DNA of 64,000 nucleotides from Carposina sasakii (Eukaryota; Arthropoda; Insecta; Lepidoptera; Carposinidae), in NCBI GenBank assembly GCA_014607495.2, contig CP053154.1:10974001-11038000 (forward strand). The letters run 5' to 3'. The position numbers and the translations under genes were made by a program. Of the stretch, positions 58,358-64,000 are shown one piece after another (within the stretch, counting starts at the first letter, position 1; the number at the start of each line of letters is the position of its first letter). The notes under the pieces are model-generated. The model did not search any database and was not told the DNA's origin. It was given only the letters and a program-made list of their open reading frames with translations.

Positions 58358-58596
58358 CTCAAGCCACTGGCGCATGCCGATCTCATAATAAAATCAAAAT
58401 GGGTAGGTACATATTTGAACTAAGTTTATTAATTATTCTGTAATATATTTACAACAACTCTACTTACAATATGTTTAAATCATTAAGTCAAGATAAACTG
58501 GTATGTTAGTCACAAACTGGTCACATAAGATGACTATCCAAGAACTATAACACAATAATTTATTTTGCAACTATGTAAGTTCATTTTTTTCTTCTT

Positions 58597-58602
58597 TTTA
58601 TT
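58597..58602 (-). terminator. Poly(A) signal of mRpL27
   Basis: AATAAA on the minus strand 72 bases past the mRpL27 stop codon. A second AATAAA-like hexamer lies about 40 bases further on, near 58558-58563. Confidence 0.6.
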
Positions 58603-58674
58603 AATTATTCAAGCAGTCAGATTTGTGTACTATACTCTTGTAAAACTAAACAAAAACATCTACATAAGTATCTA

Positions 58675-59355
58675 TTACACTTCATCAACAAGTTTAAACC
58701 TCTGATGCTGTGGTTCCGGAATCACATTGAAATATTTTTTCAAAATAGTTTGGTTTTCCCTCCCACTATAAAGCCTCTGTACCCAAGTGTGCTCCCACTT
58801 TGGGTCAAATTTCTCACATGTCACAATAACTTTACCAGCTTCCATAGCAAATAATGTTCCATTACGGCCAAATCCAACCTGAAAAATAAACATAATTGCA
58901 TTGCAAAGAGATATCAAACTGTTGGGTTGTTATCATTATTTTTGTCCATAATCTAAGACTTTGAAATAAAAATCTGGGTTCCCTCAAAGTAACAATCATC
59001 TTTTCATAAAGACGAACAAACAAGTTGGGACCAAGCAGATTAATACTATAATACTAACGTTAAGACCAGGATGAAAACGCAGGGTCCTTTGGGTGGCCAA
59101 CATGTGTCCCGCTTCAACTACATGTCCATCCTGTACCTTCCAGCCTCTTCTTTTTGGCTTGACTTTTGGACTGGTATTGCTTGTACTACCTCCTGTCTTC
59201 TTGCTGGCATTACGAATAAATTCTGTAACCCGTTATCAGAAGTAGAGAATCAGCATCAAAAGTTTACAAAACCGTAGGTAAGTATTTTATAACCTCAAAT
59301 TACCTGTGAACACTGGTTGCAATTTAAAGTTTCCTAAAATAAATTGAAATGACAT
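58675..59355 (-). CDS. mRpL27: Mitochondrial ribosomal protein L27 (bL27m), three coding exons
   Basis: Nuclear gene for a protein of the large subunit of the mitochondrial ribosome. The CDS joins exon 1 (59355-59304), exon 2 (59222-59059) and exon 3 (58878-58675): 420 nt, 139 residues plus TAA. Both introns are GT-AG: 81 nt (phase 1, acceptor TTACAG) and 180 nt (phase 0, acceptor TTTTTCAG). The joined frame contains two L27 signatures: ASKKTGGSTSN at residues 23-33, matching the lysine/glycine-rich N-terminus of bacterial L27, and RFHPGLNVGFGRNGTLFA at 66-83, which spans the exon 2/3 junction and so confirms the splice. The C-terminal extension ends HQRFKLVDEV. Residues 1-22 lack acidic residues except E18 and suit a mitochondrial presequence. 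The ATG at 59355 is the only one that splices in frame. The 5' flank runs into a tandem repeat array about 100 bp upstream. Family and splicing are secure; the exact start is likely. Confidence 0.93.
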
Positions 59356-59541
59356 TATGGTAATTCGCTTTAATAATTATTATTTTCTGAAAGTGTGTAT
59401 CTGAAGATATAAGATCAGTACAAAATAAAATACCGATTATTTTTTTTTTTTTTTTTAGTTTATCCCGAAGGAAAGGCAAGGGGAACTAAGCCCATACAGC
59501 CTAATCATTGTTTAGTAAAATGTATTCTGAATTTATGATGA

Positions 59542-59739
59542 ATGACAATGATGATGAATGGAAACGTCGGGAAAATCCTCAAGAACAAATGTAAAGTTAG
59601 TCAAAATGAAAAATTATTGCAGAAACAACTTACATGCGCCCATGAAGAGATCGTAATCCGGCTAAAGTTTTACTCGGCTTACCTGCGTATAAAACCATGC
59701 ACACGCACTAGATTCACACCACAAGTAATCAAAATATAA
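59542..59739 (+). other. 65-codon open frame in unit 1, conserved in unit 4
   Basis: Starts at a cluster of ATG codons and reads NGNVGKILKNKCKVSQ ... IRLKFYSAYL ... RTRF. The same frame is open in unit 4 (61976-62173) with a few substitutions, but unit 2 and unit 3 have stops. Most likely a chance frame kept by sequence similarity; no domain. Confidence 0.15.
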
Positions 59740-60074
59740 CTTATCTACAAAAAAACATCACCTTACGGACACATGCAAGCCATTTACAAATAATTTTTGA
59801 TTTTTTTACAAGAAAATTACACCTGCACCCTTCCAGCTTTTCCCGCCGAATCCAATACCGATTAAAATCAACAAACCAAATCATTTTTTTAGTTTAACCC
59901 GAAGGAAAGGCAAGGGGCACTAAGCCCATACAGCCATTGTCTTTAGTAAATGATTTCTGAATTTATGATGGATGATAATGATGATGATGAATGGAAACGT
60001 CGGAAAAATCCACAAGAACAAGTGTAAAGTTAGTCAAAATGAAAAATAATTGTAGAAACAACTTACATGGGCCC

Positions 60075-61242
60075 AAATTAGATTTCTTAAGCTATTAGTT
60101 ACTAACCAAACTAGAAATAAATGTAAAGATAATTATTACAAGCTATTTAAAATATGTAAAATTCTACCGGCAACCCTAAAAACAAATACTTTTTTCTAGT
60201 CAATCAGCATAACAATCAAGATAGCACCCTATGTCATGTAATGAGACAAACATATGACACCAGATCCATAGCCGCAGGTAAGTACGCTGTCCCCAGAGTA
60301 AGCAATTATTATGGAGACAGGCTCATTGAAAAACGATTACCATACTTGCTTAACGCCTTACCTGCGTCTATCAGAATGGAAACACATAAAAACAAATTTA
60401 AAAAATCACTACACTCCTATCTGCTAAACTAATTCGTCATTATTTATTAAACTCAATTTCTTTCTTACTTCAGAATAATTATTTAATAATTGTTAACTAT
60501 CGTACTTTAATATACTCATATAGAATAATTGTATCAGAATGGAATACACATTTCGTATCGTAAAACATAATTAATTCGCGAACATATGGAACGATAATAC
60601 GTTAAGATTTACTACGATAACTAAACATATGTTTCTAGAGTAAAAAAATATCAATTGTGTTCATTCTTTTTTTTTTCTTTTTTTCCTTTTTGACATCAGA
60701 CATGTAATATGACCAGCGAAACAAACGATAAACCATCGAATTCTTGTCATTGAATATTATTACTAATCTCAACCTTTCTAAAAACGAGTTCTTGGAGCAT
60801 ATATACTATCGAACCAGAATACGCTTATTATTTAACAAATAATGTCAAAAGTTAACGGTATCGCTATCGATAGTTTACATGCTATATCTCATATATCGTG
60901 CCGTGTAACGTTAATGTTCGCTGTTGATAAAATTCAACATGGCGGCTATATTTATCGTATTTTCACGATAACTTGACTTATCAATATCGTTGGCCGTGTC
61001 CGGGCTGGGCCTGATTTTAGAACTAACATTTTTAGTATGCAGTAAAACAAAGAATGCGGTCATGCACACAGTAACGGGCGCCATCTTCCATGGGAGCTAT
61101 ACGGTGAAACGCACTCTAGTATATAGTATTTAATATTAATCACGGATCCCACAGTCAAACGGCGCAAGCAGTTTTGTGGGACGTTGTACCTAATTTTAAG
61201 TCCTAGAATATTTAAAGAATAATAAATAAATAAATAAATAAA
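60075..61242 (+). mobile_element. CR1/Jockey-type LINE 3' end inserted in a tandem repeat unit
   Basis: 5'-truncated LINE. Frame up to 60431 ends with the C-terminus of an RT protein: STLCHVMRQTYDTRS, YYGDRLIEKRLPYLLNALP and FKKSLHSYLLN. A long AT-rich 3' UTR follows with a stem-loop (CCCACAGTC... near 61149-61183) and an (AATA)n tail at 61219-61242. The insertion falls between GGGCCC (60074) and ATGAAGAG (61243), which are adjacent in the other repeat units. No clear target-site duplication. Confidence 0.75.
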
Positions 61243-62552
61243 ATGAAGAGATCGTATTCCGGCTAAAGTTTTACTCGGCTTACCTGCGTATAAAACCATG
61301 CACACGCACTAGATTCACATCACAAGTAATCAAAATATAACTCATCTACCAGAAAACATCATTTCACGGACACATGCAAGCCATTTACAAATAATTTTTA
61401 ATTTTCACAAGAAAATTACACCTGCACCCTTCCAGCTTTTCCCGCCGAATCCCAAACCAATCTTTTTTTTTTGTTTATCCCGAAGGAAAGGCAAGGGGAA
61501 CTAAGCCCATACAGCCTAATCATTGTTTAGTAAAATGTATTCTGAATTTATGATGAATGACAATGATGATGAGTGGAAACGTCGGAAAAATCCTCAAGAA
61601 CTAGTTTAAAATTAGTAAAAATCAAAAATAATTGCAGAAACAACTTACATAAGCCCATGAAGAGATCGTATTCCGACTAAAGTTTTACTCAGCTTACCTG
61701 CATATAAAACCATGCACACGCACTAGATTCACATAACAAGTAAACAAAATATTACTTATCTACCAAAAAACATCACTTTACGGACACATGCAAGCCATTT
61801 ACAAATAAATTTTGATTTTCACAAGAAAATTACACCCGCTCCCTTCCAGCTTTTCCCGCCGAATCCCCAAACCAAATCATTTTTTTTTTTAGTTTATCCC
61901 GAAGGAAAGGCAAGGGGAACTAAGCCCATACAGCCTAATCATTGTTTAGTAAAATGTATTCTGAATTTATGATGGATGACAATGATGATGAGTGGAAACG
62001 TCGGGAAAATCCTCAAGAACAAGTGTAAAGTTAGTCAAAATGGAAAACTATTGCAGAAACAACTTACATGCGCCCATGAAGAAATCGTAATCCGGCTAAA
62101 GTTTTACTCGGCTTACCTGCATATAAAACCGTGCACACGCACTAGATTCACATCACAAGTAATCAAAATATGACTTATCTACCAAAAAACATCACTTTAC
62201 GGACACATGCAAGCCATTTACAAACAATTTTTCATTTTCACAAGAAAATTACACCTGCACCCTTCCAGCTTTTCCCGCCGAATCCCAAACCAAATCAATT
62301 CGAAATGTCAAAGCTGTCAAATACCTTAACTTTTTTTCATCAGTATGTAGCTTGAATATGGAATAAACTTGATAGTACAGACAAGAAGGCGCAGATGGCG
62401 AATGCTATAAATTCGAAAGCGCATCTCGATGGTATAGTCAGCATCAAAAGTTGATGAGACCACATTTAGATTTTCAAAACAGCTGAACACCGTATTATAC
62501 ATAAATCGCTCAACATGACAATATTATCCGGGATAAAAAGTAGCCTATACTA

Positions 62553-63562
62553 CGAGGGCTGTTTGATAAGTCCTTTTAAAAAGTTATTTTTTTTTATTTT
62601 TTTTAAACAATTTACATTTATTTCTCAACATAGTCTCCTTTGAGGGCCAAACACTTGTTCCAGCGAGTTTCCAATTTTTTTATCCCCCCCAAAAAATACG
62701 TGAGCAGATTTGTCGAGGTCTTCAAAATGTAGGCGTTTACAACAGCGATGCAATCCTCATTTGTCAAAAATCTTGCCCTCCAAGCCATCTTTTCAGATTT
62801 GGGAATAGGTAATAATCGCAAGTTTCGTCCACAGCTGATGACAAATCCTGGACTCAAAAAACTTTCGAGGATTACGCTTCATCATAGTCCCCACAGTTTT
62901 GAAATTCGCCTTTCTTTCGTGTTTTTGTTCGATTGTCAACAAACGTGATGCAACCCGATCGCTGCAGACAGCTTTGTCATACCCAAATCTTCATGCTATC
63001 TTCAGAATTTTACTGTACTCAGGCGTCAGTGCGTATATGATGCACTGTGTTGTCAGCTTATTTGCACCTGTACTCGGCGGTCGACGAGTACAATATTATG
63101 GACTCCTTCAACATACAGTCCCTCGGTAGGTGACTTCGAAATATTGACCTAGAATGCTGTGGGAGCACTGTCAGATGTTGCTTGACGCGACCACGTTTAA
63201 AAGTCATTTATCCAGATAAATCGACGCCTGCATACGTTGGTGGCGTTACGATGCCATGTGAAACGAAGAATCCAAGGTTAGTGATTAACCATTTATTGAT
63301 GGCAGCTGCGAACTTCATAAAAAAATGTTTTATCGTTTCCCTAACTGCATCGAAATTCAAGTCTTTATCAATCAGTTGTTGAATATTTACGAGTGATCCG
63401 TTAAACAATGGTTATACGGCTTGGTTTTAGGCAGTCATTACTTGCCTGACTTTTTGACAGTCTTCTTTGTTGTGCCTGCCAGTGCATTTTAACTGGCCCT
63501 TTCTCCAGAAAAATGGTTTTACAAATAGTTTTTAAAATCTGGATCTTATCAAACAGCCCTCG
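62553..63562 (-). mobile_element. Decayed mariner element
   Basis: Ends CGAGGGCTGTTTGATAAG (62553) and the inverted CTTATCAAACAGCCCTCG (63545-63562). TA precedes the left end; the right flank is now TG. On the minus strand the transposase is recognisable in pieces: HEDLGMTKLSA near 62990 (HTH region), and the C-terminus AVNAYI and RWNKCLALKGDYVEK at 62660-62618, followed by a stop. Between them the frame is broken by stops and shifts and much of the catalytic core is gone. About 1.0 kb instead of about 1.3 kb for an intact mariner. Inactive. Confidence 0.82.
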
Positions 63563-63859
63563 TGATGGTTAGTAGGACCTGTCATCATAACATATTGATT
63601 GCCTGAAAACTTGCACTCGACCAACTCGGTTCACTTGCTCGTTTCTGGGACGATCTCGTCTACATCGAGCTCCGCTAACATCTATGTAGAGGAATGGAGT
63701 AGGCAGACTAGGATATGAATGGAATTAGCTGTTCCTGATTTTGTAAAATCTGCGAATGGCTGTTCATCGACTTTTTATGCTGATTGTACAAGCTGTTGAA
63801 GCGACCTAGCGAAGTTTGTTAGGCATCAGATAACGATTCTACAGTTTTTCATATTTGTT

Positions 63860-63995
63860 ATAATATTGATGTTTGTTTCAGAGTTTCTATACTTATCTAG
63901 GTATGTATTTAACTATAATATAAGTACCTCTATATCTTAGTACGGAAGTAGGTTAATGTGTTGTGAAGTGTTTGAATATTTTATTTGAATGATAG
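63860..63995 (+). repeat. tRNA-derived SINE, 3' part
   Basis: GATGTTTGTTTCAGAGTTTC, a decayed middle, then GGTTAATGTGTTGTGAAGTG, matching the end of 26466-26698. Confidence 0.55.
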
Positions 63996-64000
63996 CGCTA

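Larger units (their letters stand above)
59440..62297 (+). repeat. Tandem array of four ~415-bp units, one split by a LINE
   Basis: Units start at 59458, 59892, 61473 and 61892 with GTTTATCCCGAAGGAAAGGC after a T run, and end CCAGCTTTTCCCGCCGAATC. Unit 2 is 59892-60074 plus 61243-61446 once the LINE is removed. Each holds GGGGAACTAAGCCCATACAG, a region ending TCTGAATTTATGATG, and AAACCATGCACACGCACTAG. Periods 434, about 413 and 419. The array starts about 100 bp upstream of the mRpL27 start codon. Family known to me only as a common lepidopteran repeat. Confidence 0.85.

Noticed and set aside
59071..59277. 68-codon plus-strand open frame
   Set aside because: Shadow of mRpL27 exon 2 on the opposite strand.

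Overview
The window is nuclear DNA from an insect, most likely a moth or butterfly (Lepidoptera). It is AT-rich, has GT-AG introns, carries no bacterial-type gene arrangement, and is saturated with repeats I associate with lepidopteran genomes: Helitron ends, RTE and CR1/Jockey-type LINE tails, tRNA-derived SINEs, and several foldback (palindromic) TA-target elements. Only one host gene can be named with confidence: the nuclear gene for mitochondrial ribosomal protein L27 (mRpL27), three coding exons on the minus strand at 58675-59355. A short minus-strand open stretch with a stop and poly(A) signals at 58227-58357 may be the last exon of a second, unidentified gene.

Layout. 1-9.7 kb: unique AT-rich sequence with LINE remnants (about 1.05, 3.1-4.2 and 8.4 kb), one LINE split by a palindromic MITE. 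9.8-10 kb: a minus-strand TATA plus initiator promoter candidate with two CACGTG E-boxes. 10-19 kb: mostly unique, with short interspersed repeats, a LINE-like ORF remnant at 11.2 kb and two palindromic MITEs. 19-26 kb: a structure-rich segment with a GC-rich MITE, a 213-bp foldback, a 26-bp-arm hairpin joined to an LTR copy, a decayed 13-bp minisatellite spread over about 1.5 kb, a 14-bp minisatellite and a second, fuller LTR. 26-43 kb: SINEs, Helitron pieces, MITEs, a 1.1-kb MITE relative carrying an RTE tail, and a GC-rich island at 41.4-41.6 kb flanked by a CGATGAAAC-like motif array. 43.3-45.4 kb: a 5'-truncated RTE-type LINE on the minus strand, one reading frame broken by three stops. 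46-52 kb: small MITEs, SINEs and a nested MITE-in-SINE. 52.1-54.5 kb: a Helitron split by a transposon with terminal inverted repeats of about 380-600 bp and a Tc1/mariner-like transposase relic. 54.6-58 kb: SINE and MITE copies. 58.2-59.4 kb: the host gene region. 59.4-62.3 kb: four head-to-tail units of about 415 bp, one split by a LINE. 62.5-63.6 kb: a decayed mariner element.

The window is therefore gene-poor intergenic (or possibly intronic) DNA shaped by nested transposition. Insertion order can be read in several places: MITE into LINE ORF (3178), MITE into SINE (49829), TIR transposon into Helitron (52266), LINE into tandem array (60075). No CRISPR array, true tRNA or rRNA gene, telomeric TTAGG array or viral gene was seen. 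Family names are given from recognition of motifs, not from a database search.
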